Source: Ancylomarina euxina (GTDB lineage Bacteria; Bacteroidota; Bacteroidia; Bacteroidales; Marinifilaceae). From it: a stretch of 64,000 nt of DNA. The notes under the pieces are model-generated. The model was given only the letters and a program-made list of their open reading frames with translations, did no database searches and had not been told where the DNA came from. Positions 52,101-60,495 of the stretch are shown here, one piece after another (the stretch's first letter is position 1; each line of letters opens with the position of its first letter). The position numbers and the translations under genes were made by a program. The stretch spans positions 124,001-188,000 of the forward strand of contig NZ_QQWG01000006.1 in NCBI RefSeq assembly GCF_003863355.1, in the 5' to 3' direction.

Positions 52101-52870
52101 AACATGGATACAGCAAACCAGATAAGTCGGTTAATTAAAACCAAGCCACCCATTGGTAACAAATTGGTGTTGCGCTCGGCTACATTCCAATATTCGGTAG
52201 CGTGTGTTATGGCAGACGCACCAAAGGGATCGAGCAAGGCCCCGAAAGTCTTACTCTCAAGCTCTCCCATTAAATTCTGCGATATCGCCTGTACAAAAAA
52301 CAGGATGATCATCGTAACGAAACCAGCACCCAGATTTCGGCTAAATGTGATCACAGCAAAAACAATAGCTCCGAATAGAAGAATATTGGGTAAAACAACC
52401 AAACCATATATCTGTAAAAAGGCCAATGGACGTGAAGGTCCTAGCATTTCGGGATTTACGCCTGGCAATAAGGGAGCAATAAGGAAACCAAGGCCAAATA
52501 CCAAGAAAATTGCCAAGGTGATAACAATTGAACTAAGAAATTTAGCCAAAATATATTCTGATTTCTTAAAAGGGTAAGAATATAGAATGGAATGCATTTC
52601 GGAGCTAAAATCACGATTCACAGAACCTCCAACAATAGATGGCAATAGGAAATATCCCAAAGTTAGAATACCAAACATATTGAATAACGCAATGGGCGAG
52701 TTTGCCAAACGAACCGAAGCCGTTGTGGCTGTTTTGCTGTCGAATACACCAATACTACCAGCCATTATCAATGTTGAGATAATAAGCAGCACAGCTGCAT
52801 AAATATAGGTAGCTGGGTTCTTAAGCCAGTATTTTAGTTCGAATTTAAATAGAGTTATAAATTTACCCAT
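49163..52870 (-). CDS. ABC permease fused to M1-family zinc metallopeptidase
   Basis: 1,235 residues. The first half has about twelve hydrophobic helices of the ABC-2 type (two sets, near 15-250 and 310-580). A final membrane helix near 582-602 precedes the extracytoplasmic M1 peptidase half. The zinc site is HEMAH with His939, Glu940 and His943; Glu963 in LMSESLSEY is the third ligand, 19 residues on by my count, against 18 in standard M1 enzymes. GxMEN is not obvious. The ATPase gene precedes it by two bases. It may export or sense peptides. Such fusions are known in Bacteroidota but their role is unclear. Confidence 0.88.
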   Translation of the reverse strand: MGKFITLFKFELKYWLKNPATYIYAAVLLIISTLIMAGSIGVFDSKTATTASVRLANSPIALFNMFGILTLGYFLLPSIVGGSVNRDFSSEMHSILYSYPFKKSEYILAKFLSSIVITLAIFLVFGLGFLIAPLLPGVNPEMLGPSRPLAFLQIYGLVVLPNILLFGAIVFAVITFSRNLGAGFVTMIILFFVQAISQNLMGELESKTFGALLDPFGASAITHATEYWNVAERNTNLLPMGGLVLINRLIWFAVSMLIFAATYFKFQFTQEALSFRWFSKKSAVVVKDNFNNLRDINLPKVTIDNSYSWNLKLMWNISIMNFKFIIKSVPFMVLVAFGILFMVIGHTTTMSLFGTTTYPTTWKMLLIPSSMFRLFLLLITFLYSGMLVQRERRAKMFELVDATHTPNWVQYFSKFIALIKVQILLLVVVMATCIVIQISEAYYEIEPLHYFMELFILMLPVYIVWAAISLFVQSLLSNFYIGFFALFIFSILSPFLSKLGIEQQIFNFNSGPGFTYSDMNGYGSNIPAYLFYRLYWLLFSSVLLIAGLAIWRRGIRETVKIRFRRAKENLTRTLYISLTACTIGFVAIGGFIYWFDNIKNEHKSAKERELDQVEWEHKYSKYYNIVQPRITDVKVDVDLFPETNDLKVQGRYIVKNKSNEAIDSVHINYTYKHTTIEFSRPADLVSKDTVFQYNIYKLDKPLMPGDSLKLSFTMRNRTIHFLRNSSPVLANGTFFNSGGLPSIGYSRSGELKDNTVRKKYDLPKRDRMAPPTDTTSLGNTYISECADWVNFETTVSTAADQIAIAPGYLQKKWIEGDRAYFHYKMDSPILNFYSWVSAKYEVYTDKYEDVNIEIYYHKGHDYNIADMADALKASLKYYGDNYSPYQHRQVRVIEFPRTIGSFAQSFPNTIPFSEAIGFIAKEDKSDKGAVNYAYHVTAHEMAHQWWAHQVIGANVQGATLMSESLSEYSAIKVLEQKYPKSKIRKFMKEELNSYLRGRGSESVKEQPLMYNENQQYIHYNKGAVAMYAISDYMGEANLNKALSEYVSDVAFQEPPYTTSLEFVDLMRRHMPDSLDYVITDMLETITLFDNKVDSAYVSKTEDGKYRVDFTVEAEKYRVVKTIKEDATEVESGDGAVKISFQTNSDEKEDKQYVDMNDWIDLAIFVEDENKEEQEILFKKVHVTAKENKFSFIVDKKPHSVAIDPYHKLIDRKTSDNSEKLKEKDDNKADEKITSL

Positions 52871-52872
52871 GA

Positions 52873-53748
52873 TTAGTTAACGTTTTTTAGTGTAACAAAG
52901 TAAACATCCTCTAAATCGGCCTCTTTTTGAATAAATAATTCGTCAGGCTGAGTTTCTGAGTAAACGTTGATATTCATACTATTATCATCATTAAACTTAC
53001 TGGATAGAATCTCGAAACTATCTTTGTGTTCATTAAGCGCAGATCGATCGATTCGTTTGGTCCACATCTTACCCTTTATTTGCTCAACAGCCTCACGAGG
53101 TGTTTGATGAGTCAGGATCGCACCACCATTCATAATAGCCATGTCGGTACATAACTCTTTAACATCCTCAACAATATGGGTTGAGAAAATAACAATATGA
53201 TTGGTTCCAATCTCACGCAAAACATTAAGGAAACGACTTCGCTCTGCAGGATCCAGTCCAGCGGTAGGTTCATCAACAATAATAAGTCTTGGGTTATTGA
53301 GCAAAAGCTGAGCAATACCGAAACGTTGTTTCATTCCTCCAGAATAACCTGCCACATTTTTCTTACGAGCTTCGGTCAAGTTAGTCTGTTCCAGTACAGC
53401 TTCAACAATCTCTTTTCGTTCTTGCTTATTGGAAATGCCCTTAAGTTCAGCAAAATGCATCAACAAATCTTCGGCCGACATTTTTGGATAAACACCAAAT
53501 GATTGAGGCAAATAACCCAGCGAGTTGCGAAGGGTCATCTTATCCTCCATGATATTAACACCATCAAATACGATGCTTCCAGAATCGCCTTCCTGAAGGG
53601 TAGCGATGGTGCGCATTAGCGTCGATTTACCGGCACCATTGGGTCCCAAGAGACCAAACATACCTGCTCCAATTTTTATATTTACATTGTTTAAAGCCTT
53701 AACACCATTACTATAAGTCTTAGTAAGATTCTCAATAATTAATTCCAT
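52873..53748 (-). CDS. ABC transporter ATP-binding protein
   Basis: 291 residues. Walker A is GPNGAGKST (about 36-44), Q-loop near LPQSFGVY, signature YSGGMKQR (about 138-145), Walker B LIIVDEPTAGLD (about 157-168) and His of the H-loop STHIVED. A C-terminal tail of about 80 residues follows. It energises the permease-peptidase fusion immediately downstream (gap two bases). The pair is a two-gene operon with its terminator at 49111-49140. Confidence 0.94.
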   Translation of the reverse strand: MELIIENLTKTYSNGVKALNNVNIKIGAGMFGLLGPNGAGKSTLMRTIATLQEGDSGSIVFDGVNIMEDKMTLRNSLGYLPQSFGVYPKMSAEDLLMHFAELKGISNKQERKEIVEAVLEQTNLTEARKKNVAGYSGGMKQRFGIAQLLLNNPRLIIVDEPTAGLDPAERSRFLNVLREIGTNHIVIFSTHIVEDVKELCTDMAIMNGGAILTHQTPREAVEQIKGKMWTKRIDRSALNEHKDSFEILSSKFNDDNSMNINVYSETQPDELFIQKEADLEDVYFVTLKNVN

Positions 53749-54179
53749 CTATTTTATATTTAGGGTTATTCATTAATTAAAACACCTAAACCCACCTTCA
53801 AATTTTACTGGTTTCACAATCAGTTATCACTTGCGCTTTCATGAGTGTAGGTTAGTTACTAAACAAACCTAAACAATATAAACTAACATTAATACTGTCA
53901 AATGTGTCAACTTAAATAATTTCGATAAAGCCCTTGTTCTTTCATATAAAAACATGTGATTACTCTTTAAATTGAGTATTATCTCAAATGAACCATTTTA
54001 GCGGTTTCTGTTTAATAATAAATTAGCCATAATTACAAAATGTCTAGATCTTTTCTGGTTTTGTACATTAAAAAAATCTCAGCTTAGACTGAAATTGTCA
54101 TTATCAACAATAAAAATCTTAATTTTACACCTGTTTCGAATCCTGAAACAACATTTTACAAACTTGAAGTTATTAAAAC
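53749..54179. other. Divergent intergenic region, no gene seen
   Basis: AT-rich non-coding region between the ABC operon and the FKBP gene. I found no complete TTG-N19-TAnnTTTG promoter; the best box for FKBP is TAATTTTA at 54120-54127. Confidence 0.4.
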
Positions 54180-54569
54180 ATGAAAAAGCGCAATTTCAAA
54201 TATAAAAACGAAGAAGAAATCAAAGCCTATATTGCCGATAACAAACTAGATGCTCAGAAAACTGATACAGGCTTATATTACCTGATAAACAATGAAGGAA
54301 AAGGCGCACAACCCAACATCAATTCGTATATCAAGATTGCATATATTGGTTATTTTATAAATGGTGATATTTTCGACCAAAATGACAAATTAGAGATTAA
54401 TCTGACTGAGGTTATAACAGGATGGATCGAAGGTTTACAACTTTTTAAAGAGGGTGGTGATGGCGTTCTATTTGTACCTTCGCATTTGGCTTATGGAAAT
54501 AAAGACAATGGATCCATCCCTGCTGGCTCGGTACTAATCTTCGACATTCATCTCATTGCGGTTAATTAG
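54180..54569 (+). CDS. FKBP-type peptidyl-prolyl cis-trans isomerase
   Basis: 129 residues, no signal peptide, so cytoplasmic unless the short basic start is used otherwise. The FKBP core is visible: IKIAYIGYFINGDIFDQ near 52-68, then VITGWIEGLQLFKEGG (the Trp of the active site), VPSHLAYGN and IPAGSVLIFDIHLI. It speeds proline isomerisation in protein folding. It is shorter than the common lipoprotein FKBPs of Bacteroidota. It is monocistronic with a terminator downstream. Confidence 0.93.
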   Translation: MKKRNFKYKNEEEIKAYIADNKLDAQKTDTGLYYLINNEGKGAQPNINSYIKIAYIGYFINGDIFDQNDKLEINLTEVITGWIEGLQLFKEGGDGVLFVPSHLAYGNKDNGSIPAGSVLIFDIHLIAVN

Positions 54570-54635
54570 GTCCTTCTTTTGAAATTTGACTTCAGATTAA
54601 AGTCTCACTCCAATTTCAAATCAATTCAAAAAAGA

Positions 54636-54673
54636 AGACCTGACAAGCCCGATTTATCGGTCCTGTCAGGTCT
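54636..54673. terminator. Bidirectional terminator between FKBP and TPR genes
   Basis: Stem AGACCTGACA (54636-54645) / TGTCAGGTCT (54664-54673) with an inner CCGAT / ATCGG helix, followed by a T-rich end. Confidence 0.85.
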
Positions 54674-54698
54674 GAATATTTTTATCTTAAGTGAAGAC

Positions 54699-55214
54699 TT
54701 AGATGCGTTTCATCATGGCTTCAATTTCCTTAATTTGTGCCGATAGCATTTTTTTCTTGTCCAGTTTTTTGGCTTCCACCAAATAATGACTAGCTAGTTT
54801 CTTATTACGCTGTGACAAAGCAATACCTGACAAGTTCAATTTTGCAACTGCCTGATCGGTTGTTAGTCTAAGACCCGTTTTCAGTGCTTTCTTGAAGGCC
54901 TTATCAGCCTTTGAACTGTTGTTTTTTTGTGATTCGACTAATCCTGATAGATAGTAGAAATAAGCTTCCTGCTCCTTAATCATTCCTTCGGGATGTTTTA
55001 CTCTGGCTAATACGCTTGCGGCTTTTTCAAACTTATTTTTCCTAACAAAATAAAAGGCTAGTAGATTCATTATATTCTTGAAATGGAATAAAACGAACAA
55101 ACCAGAAACTAAAAGCGACCAAATGCCCATCGATATCATACCCTCTACAAAAAGGTAAATAGATCCTAAAAATAAAATTCCAGCAATAATCAGCCAAAGG
55201 TATTTTCTTATCAT
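54699..55214 (-). CDS. Membrane-anchored TPR-like protein
   Basis: 171 residues: two hydrophobic helices at the start (about 4-24 and 28-50), then soluble helical repeats. The segments AFYFVRKNKFEKAASVLARVK, AYFYYLSGLVESQKNNSSKA and AVAKLNLSGIALSQRNKKLA have tetratricopeptide-like spacing of Ala, Gly and Tyr. It is probably a membrane-bound scaffold facing the cytoplasm. I do not know a characterised relative. It is alone between terminators and shows no obvious partner genes. Confidence 0.72.
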   Translation of the reverse strand: MIRKYLWLIIAGILFLGSIYLFVEGMISMGIWSLLVSGLFVLFHFKNIMNLLAFYFVRKNKFEKAASVLARVKHPEGMIKEQEAYFYYLSGLVESQKNNSSKADKAFKKALKTGLRLTTDQAVAKLNLSGIALSQRNKKLASHYLVEAKKLDKKKMLSAQIKEIEAMMKRI

Positions 55215-55543
55215 GATAGTGTTTTTTTAATATTTAATACTGCAAAACAAACCATTTTTTAATATAAACAAGCATAATAGGCCTGTATTTTTTCTATTAA
55301 TTTATCGGCAATTTCCAAGATTAACTATGAAATGAAGCATAAGCTCTCTGTATCAGCTTCTATACATCTCACTTGCCATAATCACAAAATTAGAGATCAA
55401 AATTTTAAAGCTCCACATCTTACTATATGATATATTGTGAATTTAAAATGACCTGTCTGGATATATAATGTTGAACAAAAGAAAAGCCCTGTCTTAATTA
55501 AAAAACAAAGCTTATGGATTATTTCATTAAATATCCTTAGATC
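55215..55543. other. Non-coding spacer
   Basis: AT-rich; one possible minus-strand -7 box TAATTTTG (55392-55385) without a matching -33. Nothing else seen. Confidence 0.4.
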
Positions 55544-58009
55544 TTATTGCTGATACTCCGAAATCTTGAAAGATTTCTGTAAATCGTCCTGAAGTTTTGA
55601 AATTTCACTCAATATAGTTTTTAAGGTCTGCTGATCTATATCAGTTAAGTTTTTTAACAAAACGGTATTATCGGGCCAATCGTTATCAAGAAGTAAATCA
55701 ACCTGACATTTAATGCGTAAATGCATTAAGAAATTGTAAATCTTCTCAATCTCCTCTCCTGTCTTCTCAGGAATCACAGAATGAGCCATCAATTGATTCA
55801 ATCGCAATAAACTATTGGTTTCTGGAATCGCATGATAAAGGGCGTGAATTCTCAAATAACCAATAATGGGCTGTAGAAACTGCTTTAGGTTCACTTTTTT
55901 ATTCTCAATAACAGGTTTCTTTCGAATCACCGTTTTAGCCAGTTGATTAAAGAAGGTCATATTCCCATCTAGAGTAGCGTAAACATGATCAAACAACTGA
56001 TTTACCAATCGATCATTTCCATAAATTAAACGCAAGTCGAAGAAGATGGAACTATCCAAAACATTGGACATATCAGGATTATCAATCCAATTCGAAAAAT
56101 AATCTTTCCAGACATCAAGAGCATTACACCACTCCGGATTTCCAGCCATCAAATCACCTTTACATCTGGAATAACCAATTGCATGAAGATTTTCGTTAAT
56201 GATTTCGGATAAGCGTAAAAAGTAGCTCTTATTCTCTTCGGTGTGAACTTCAAAAATAATGGCATTATCCTGATCAGCTTTTAAAGTCTGCTCCCCGCGT
56301 CCTTCACTGCCCATAGCTACAAAAGCAAATTCACATGGGGGCTCTCCCACTTCTTTCAAAGCCATTTCAATTATTCTCGTATTGATCGCATCGGCTATAG
56401 AGGTGATAATGCGCGAAACACTATTGATATTATCGGTGCTGGTAAAAATTGCCTGAATTAACAGGGGAACCTTATTGTAGATTCTTTTCAGGTCACTAAT
56501 AACGAAACAGGCATCAATCTCACGAATTAGATAACTTAAGGAATTGCGTTGCATTTCCAAACATTGCTGATTACTAATATTTCCAATAATACTTCCGTAA
56601 TTATTCTCAACCAGCAAATGCGTAATATCTTCTTGTTCAAACAGTAGAACAGCCTCATATAAAAGCGCATCCTGCTTTATAGTTTTTACGGGTGAAGTCA
56701 TTACGGCATAAATGGGCTTATCTGCAGCTTCCTCTTTGGCCAAAATACGACTCCTCAAATCGGTATCGGTTACCACACCAATAATATCCTCCTTTTCCTT
56801 CACACAAATCAATTTCGATCGATTATCAGTCATGATTCTTGCAACCTCATTAATGGTATTGCTTAGGCTACAGGTCACATTCTTATTGATTAAATTGAGA
56901 ACAGGCTGATTCATCAGTTGCAAAGACAATTGAATATCATCTGAAAGTTTCTGAGCATCCAAACGTAAGCGTTTGTTCTCTGTTACATTTCTAACGACAA
57001 GGATATAGCCAATTTGGCCAGAATGGGTAATCTGAGTCAGAGAAATGATCACATTGTGCATGCCAGCTCTTGCGTCAATCAATTCTGTTTCGAGTATATA
57101 AGATTTATTGGGATTCTCAATGGTTGCAACCAATGCCTCCCAGGTCATTTTGAATAAACTTGAAAAATCGGAACCTATAATTTCAGCACCTTCATTATTT
57201 AATAAATTAATGAATTTCTCATTTGCAAAGGTGACCTTTTTGTTTACTAGCATAAGTGTGCCTTCGGTAGAGGCATCTACCAGACTCTTGTACTTTTGTA
57301 TGGATGATCTTAATTTCTTCTCTGCCTGAACTCGTTTCTCCTCAATAATTTTGGTTTGTCGTAATACATAAATCAGAATAAGAACAATCAGTAAAATGAT
57401 AACGAAGGACACTTTTAATAAAAACTTTTTTAATTCTTGAATTTCAAGCTTAACATCCTCCAAGTAAATTCCGGTGCCTATAACCCAATTCCAATCGTTA
57501 AAACCTTTTACATACGAAAGTTTGGGCACAACCTTTGAAGCATCATCTTTCCATTGCCAGTAATATTGAATAATACCTTCTCCCTTTTCATTCACCAATT
57601 GGGCAGCATCTACAAAAAGTTTATTCTCATGATTATCGGCATAGTTGGACAGATCACTTCCATTTAAATCAGGTCTGTAGGGGTGCATAATCATTTTAGG
57701 ACTTGAAGTGATGATCCAAAAGTAATCCTTCTGTTCATTTCCATACCGCATCGTCCCAATTTGTTCGGCAGCTCTTTGCTGAGCTTCCTCCTTTGATAGT
57801 CTCCCTTTTTTGTAAGCTTCGTTATTTTCTGACAGAACACTCCAAGCTGTATTGGTCAACTCCTGAATCATCTCCTTTTTACGATCCATCATACTATCCT
57901 CAAACAAAGGAATAATAATCACATAAAATGATACGATAAACATGCTTATAGCGAGTAGTGTCGGTGCGACTATACTATAAATAAACCTATTGCCTTTTAA
58001 ATCATTCAT
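55544..58009 (-). CDS. Cache-PAS-CBS-DUF294 multidomain sensor protein
   Basis: 821 residues. A membrane helix (about 13-34), a periplasmic Cache domain (40-195, with DYFWIITSSPKMIMHPYRPD and NWVIGTGIY) and a second helix (about 197-215) lead to a PAS domain (235-345). A CBS pair (370-480) follows, then a DUF294 nucleotidyltransferase domain with FAVMGSEGRGEQ-like FVAMGSEGRGEQ and DQDNAII, then the DUF294 C-terminal helices. DUF294 proteins usually start with a cyclic-nucleotide domain; here a membrane sensor replaces it. The outer part senses small organic ligands by family; the output is a nucleotidyltransferase-like activity not yet defined. Confidence 0.88.
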   Translation of the reverse strand: MNDLKGNRFIYSIVAPTLLAISMFIVSFYVIIIPLFEDSMMDRKKEMIQELTNTAWSVLSENNEAYKKGRLSKEEAQQRAAEQIGTMRYGNEQKDYFWIITSSPKMIMHPYRPDLNGSDLSNYADNHENKLFVDAAQLVNEKGEGIIQYYWQWKDDASKVVPKLSYVKGFNDWNWVIGTGIYLEDVKLEIQELKKFLLKVSFVIILLIVLILIYVLRQTKIIEEKRVQAEKKLRSSIQKYKSLVDASTEGTLMLVNKKVTFANEKFINLLNNEGAEIIGSDFSSLFKMTWEALVATIENPNKSYILETELIDARAGMHNVIISLTQITHSGQIGYILVVRNVTENKRLRLDAQKLSDDIQLSLQLMNQPVLNLINKNVTCSLSNTINEVARIMTDNRSKLICVKEKEDIIGVVTDTDLRSRILAKEEAADKPIYAVMTSPVKTIKQDALLYEAVLLFEQEDITHLLVENNYGSIIGNISNQQCLEMQRNSLSYLIREIDACFVISDLKRIYNKVPLLIQAIFTSTDNINSVSRIITSIADAINTRIIEMALKEVGEPPCEFAFVAMGSEGRGEQTLKADQDNAIIFEVHTEENKSYFLRLSEIINENLHAIGYSRCKGDLMAGNPEWCNALDVWKDYFSNWIDNPDMSNVLDSSIFFDLRLIYGNDRLVNQLFDHVYATLDGNMTFFNQLAKTVIRKKPVIENKKVNLKQFLQPIIGYLRIHALYHAIPETNSLLRLNQLMAHSVIPEKTGEEIEKIYNFLMHLRIKCQVDLLLDNDWPDNTVLLKNLTDIDQQTLKTILSEISKLQDDLQKSFKISEYQQ

Positions 58010-58060
58010 ACTAAGACATATATTACAGATAATAATTTGAACTTGAAGATAAGATGTTTA

Positions 58061-58690
58061 TTATGGATTCACATCAATGATGATGGGCTGATTTGCATAT
58101 TCGTATAAAAAATCTAGATTACTCGAATTGACATAAGTAGTTCCATTATTTTCAAGAATCCCATAACTTTCGTGTATGTGCCCAAAGATATGATATTGTG
58201 GCTTCACCTCTTCAACTCTTACTGTTAAATGTGGACAACCACATGACTCTGCTCTCCTGTTCTGATCTAAAATATGCTGTGGTGGCACATGGGTGATCAG
58301 AATATCGGTATCATCAGGTATCTCATTCCAATGTTTACAAATACTTTTTTCACTACGATTAAAGGCCCAATTATAAAACCAGGGCTGAACCGGCGATCCC
58401 CATAACTTCAGGCTTTCTATCTCAACACCGGAATCATTCAAATAAATCACCCCTTTGGGTATCATTTTTTTAATTTCTTTCGATGTGGCCTGCTCTAAAA
58501 AGAAATCATGATTACCAGCAATCAACACTTTATACTGATAATCGAGAGATGAAAACCAATTTAAAAAATCGGTGATTTGCGCTCTAGTCCCCATCTCACT
58601 CATATCACCAGCATGAATAATCATATCAGCTTCTGCCAACTTTACATCTTGATGCCTACCATGTGTATCCGAGATACAGATTATTCTCAT
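58061..58690 (-). CDS. Calcineurin-like metallophosphoesterase
   Basis: 209 residues with all metal-site motifs: SDTHGRH (near residue 7), IHAGDMSE, AGNHDFFLE, THVPPQH and IFGHIHESYG. This is the class of cytoplasmic phosphoesterases related to MPPED proteins. Substrate is unknown. It lies between the DUF294 sensor gene (51 bases) and mnmE (125 bases) and may share transcription with the sensor. Confidence 0.92.
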   Translation of the reverse strand: MRIICISDTHGRHQDVKLAEADMIIHAGDMSEMGTRAQITDFLNWFSSLDYQYKVLIAGNHDFFLEQATSKEIKKMIPKGVIYLNDSGVEIESLKLWGSPVQPWFYNWAFNRSEKSICKHWNEIPDDTDILITHVPPQHILDQNRRAESCGCPHLTVRVEEVKPQYHIFGHIHESYGILENNGTTYVNSSNLDFLYEYANQPIIIDVNP

Positions 58691-58753
58691 ATCCTTTTCT
58701 TATCCTTAAATTTAGATTTCGAAGTTATTCATTTCATTTATGATTCAAAAATA

Positions 58754-58780
58754 AAGGTGATCCACATTATGAACCACCTT
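58754..58780 (-). terminator. Probable terminator after mnmE
   Basis: AAGGTG (58754-58760) / CACCTT (58775-58780) with partial pairing inside and a T-rich stretch on the minus strand. Confidence 0.5.
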
Positions 58781-58814
58781 AAATTTAAATATATTTCTAT
58801 TCAATCTCCAAAAC

Positions 58815-60212
58815 CTACTTTCCGATACAAAAGTTCTTAAATATATTCCCAAGAACCTCATCCGTAGATATATTCCCTGTGATCTCACCCAGGAAGTGCA
58901 GGCATTCGCGAATATCCTGAGCCAGGAAGTCGGTTGGGATCATGTTGACCAAACCGTCGTTTACGCGCTGGATGCTGCCAAGAGCAGAATTCAGGGCTTC
59001 GAAATGGCGGGCATTGGTCACAATCACATCCTGTTCGTTCAGGGTATCCATATTCACCACTTTCAAGAGTTCAGTAGCCAGCTCGTCGGTATGGATTTGT
59101 TCTTTGGCTGAGATAAACATCAACTTGTCTTCTTCATTCAAGCCAATTAGTTGCTTGCTCAATGCTTCGGTATCCTTACACAGGTCAATCTTATTCAGGC
59201 AAACAATCAATTTCTGTTGATCTCGATCGATGGTCTCATTCACTTTTGCGATAGATTCGTTCAACATATCAACCGGACGGTTAGCATCGATCAAAAGCAT
59301 CACGATTTGAGCCTGGCGCATCTTCTGGAAGGTACGCTCAATACCCATATTCTCAATTTTATCGAGGGTGGTACGGATACCTGCCGTATCGATAAATCGG
59401 AAGGTCACACCGCCCAGGTTGATGGTATCCTCAATCACATCGCGGGTTGTCCCTTCAATATCCGAAACAATGGCCTTATCCTCCTTTAGCAAGGCATTCA
59501 AAAGGGTTGATTTTCCCACATTGGTATTCCCTACTATGGCAACGGGAACCCCATTTTTAATGGCATTCCCCAGCTCAAAGGAATTCACCAATTTATTGAT
59601 GATGTTTTCAATTTCGTTCACCAAAGCCTGCAATTGGGTTCTGTCAGCAAACTCCACATCCTCTTCACCAAAGTCGAGCTCCAGCTCTATCATTGAGATG
59701 AAATGAAGTAATCGTCCACGTAGGTTAGCAATCTCATTGGAAAAGCCACCGCGCATTTGCTGTAAAGCAACCTTATGGGCCGATGCCGAAGAGGAAGCAA
59801 TCAAATCGGCCACAGCCTCAGCCTGCGACAAGTCCATCTTCCCATTTAAAAAAGCACGCTGGGTATATTCACCCGGATTGGCCATTCGGGCACCAGCCTT
59901 TAGCAAGACCTGTAAAATGCGTTGCTGTATATAGGGTGCACCATGGCAGGCTATTTCAGCACTGTTCTCTCCCGTATAGGAATATGGCGCTTTAAAAACT
60001 GTTAGCAAAACCTCATCCACAATTTCTTCACCATCCATCAAGTTACCGAAATGAACGGTATTAGCCTTTTGTTCGCTAAGAAGCTTATTTGTTTTCGATT
60101 GGAATATTTGGTCACAAATTGTTAAAGCCTTCTCACCCGAAAGTCGGATAATGGCAATGGCACCATGTCCTGTAGCTGTAGAAATGGCACATATAGTTGA
60201 TTGATCGATCAT
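58815..60212 (-). CDS. mnmE: tRNA modification GTPase MnmE (TrmE)
   Basis: 465 residues from the ATG at 60212; a TTG two codons earlier is less likely. It makes the 5-carboxymethylaminomethyl group on U34 of certain tRNAs together with MnmG. The folate-binding N-domain has HGAIAIIRLSG and the helical part LSQAEAVADLI. The G domain has GNTNVGKST (G1), DTAG (G3) and NKID (G4). The protein ends in CIGK, the conserved C-terminal catalytic motif. GTPase and modification are both expected to be intact. A TATCTTTG box at 60288-60281 may be its promoter. Confidence 0.97.
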   Translation of the reverse strand: MIDQSTICAISTATGHGAIAIIRLSGEKALTICDQIFQSKTNKLLSEQKANTVHFGNLMDGEEIVDEVLLTVFKAPYSYTGENSAEIACHGAPYIQQRILQVLLKAGARMANPGEYTQRAFLNGKMDLSQAEAVADLIASSSASAHKVALQQMRGGFSNEIANLRGRLLHFISMIELELDFGEEDVEFADRTQLQALVNEIENIINKLVNSFELGNAIKNGVPVAIVGNTNVGKSTLLNALLKEDKAIVSDIEGTTRDVIEDTINLGGVTFRFIDTAGIRTTLDKIENMGIERTFQKMRQAQIVMLLIDANRPVDMLNESIAKVNETIDRDQQKLIVCLNKIDLCKDTEALSKQLIGLNEEDKLMFISAKEQIHTDELATELLKVVNMDTLNEQDVIVTNARHFEALNSALGSIQRVNDGLVNMIPTDFLAQDIRECLHFLGEITGNISTDEVLGNIFKNFCIGK

Positions 60213-60280
60213 GTTCAATTAATAATTAGGAATGAACAATTCATAAATAAGCTCATATCATTGTTCAATATTAGAGTCTA

Positions 60281-60288
60281 CAAAGATA
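60281..60288 (-). promoter_or_regulatory. Likely -7 box of mnmE
   Basis: Minus-strand TATCTTTG about 70 bases before the ATG. The place of the -33 box is filled by the AT-rich repeat at 60293-60344, and no TTG is seen there. Confidence 0.4.
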
Positions 60289-60292
60289 GTTG

Positions 60293-60344
60293 AGAATTTA
60301 GGAATTATGAATTATGAGTTAGGAATAATGAATTATGAATTACC
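60293..60344. repeat. Short AT-rich tandem/degenerate repeat
   Basis: The unit (T)AGGAAT(T/A)ATGAATTATGA occurs twice in a row with changes, plus a related AATTAGGAATGA at 60225-60236. It lies just upstream of mnmE. It looks like slipped repeat growth rather than a gene. Confidence 0.6.
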
Positions 60345-60432
60345 CATACCTGCCGCAATGGCTTCCCAGCCCTTATAAGCACCAGAAAAATTAAAGAATT
60401 GATACAAATCAAAAGCAGCTTTTACAGGCTTT

Positions 60433-60462
60433 TTGCAACATTCTACTTTTCCTCTACCTTTG
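60433..60462 (+). promoter_or_regulatory. Promoter of the small protein gene at 60496
   Basis: TTG (60433-60435), 19 bases, TACCTTTG (60455-60462). It overlaps the first codons of the longer open frame, which therefore cannot be the real start; the ATG at 60496 fits. Confidence 0.7.
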
Positions 60463-60495
60463 TTTTCAGTTTATGAATTTGATATACGAACAAGA

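Noticed and set aside
52104-52577. 157-codon plus-strand frame
   Set aside because: It is antisense to the ABC permease-peptidase gene; the composition reflects the opposite strand's membrane helices.
54760-54785. A further GGCTTCCACC like the small-RNA loop
   Set aside because: It lies inside the TPR-like coding region without the stem or terminator, so it is coincidence.
58942-59706. Several overlapping plus-strand frames opposite mnmE
   Set aside because: They are shadows of the GC-richer mnmE coding sequence; mnmE motifs are intact on the minus strand.
60433-60495. Longer N-terminus for the small beta-rich protein
   Set aside because: The extra codons coincide with a TTG-N19-TACCTTTG promoter and do not look like protein of this family.
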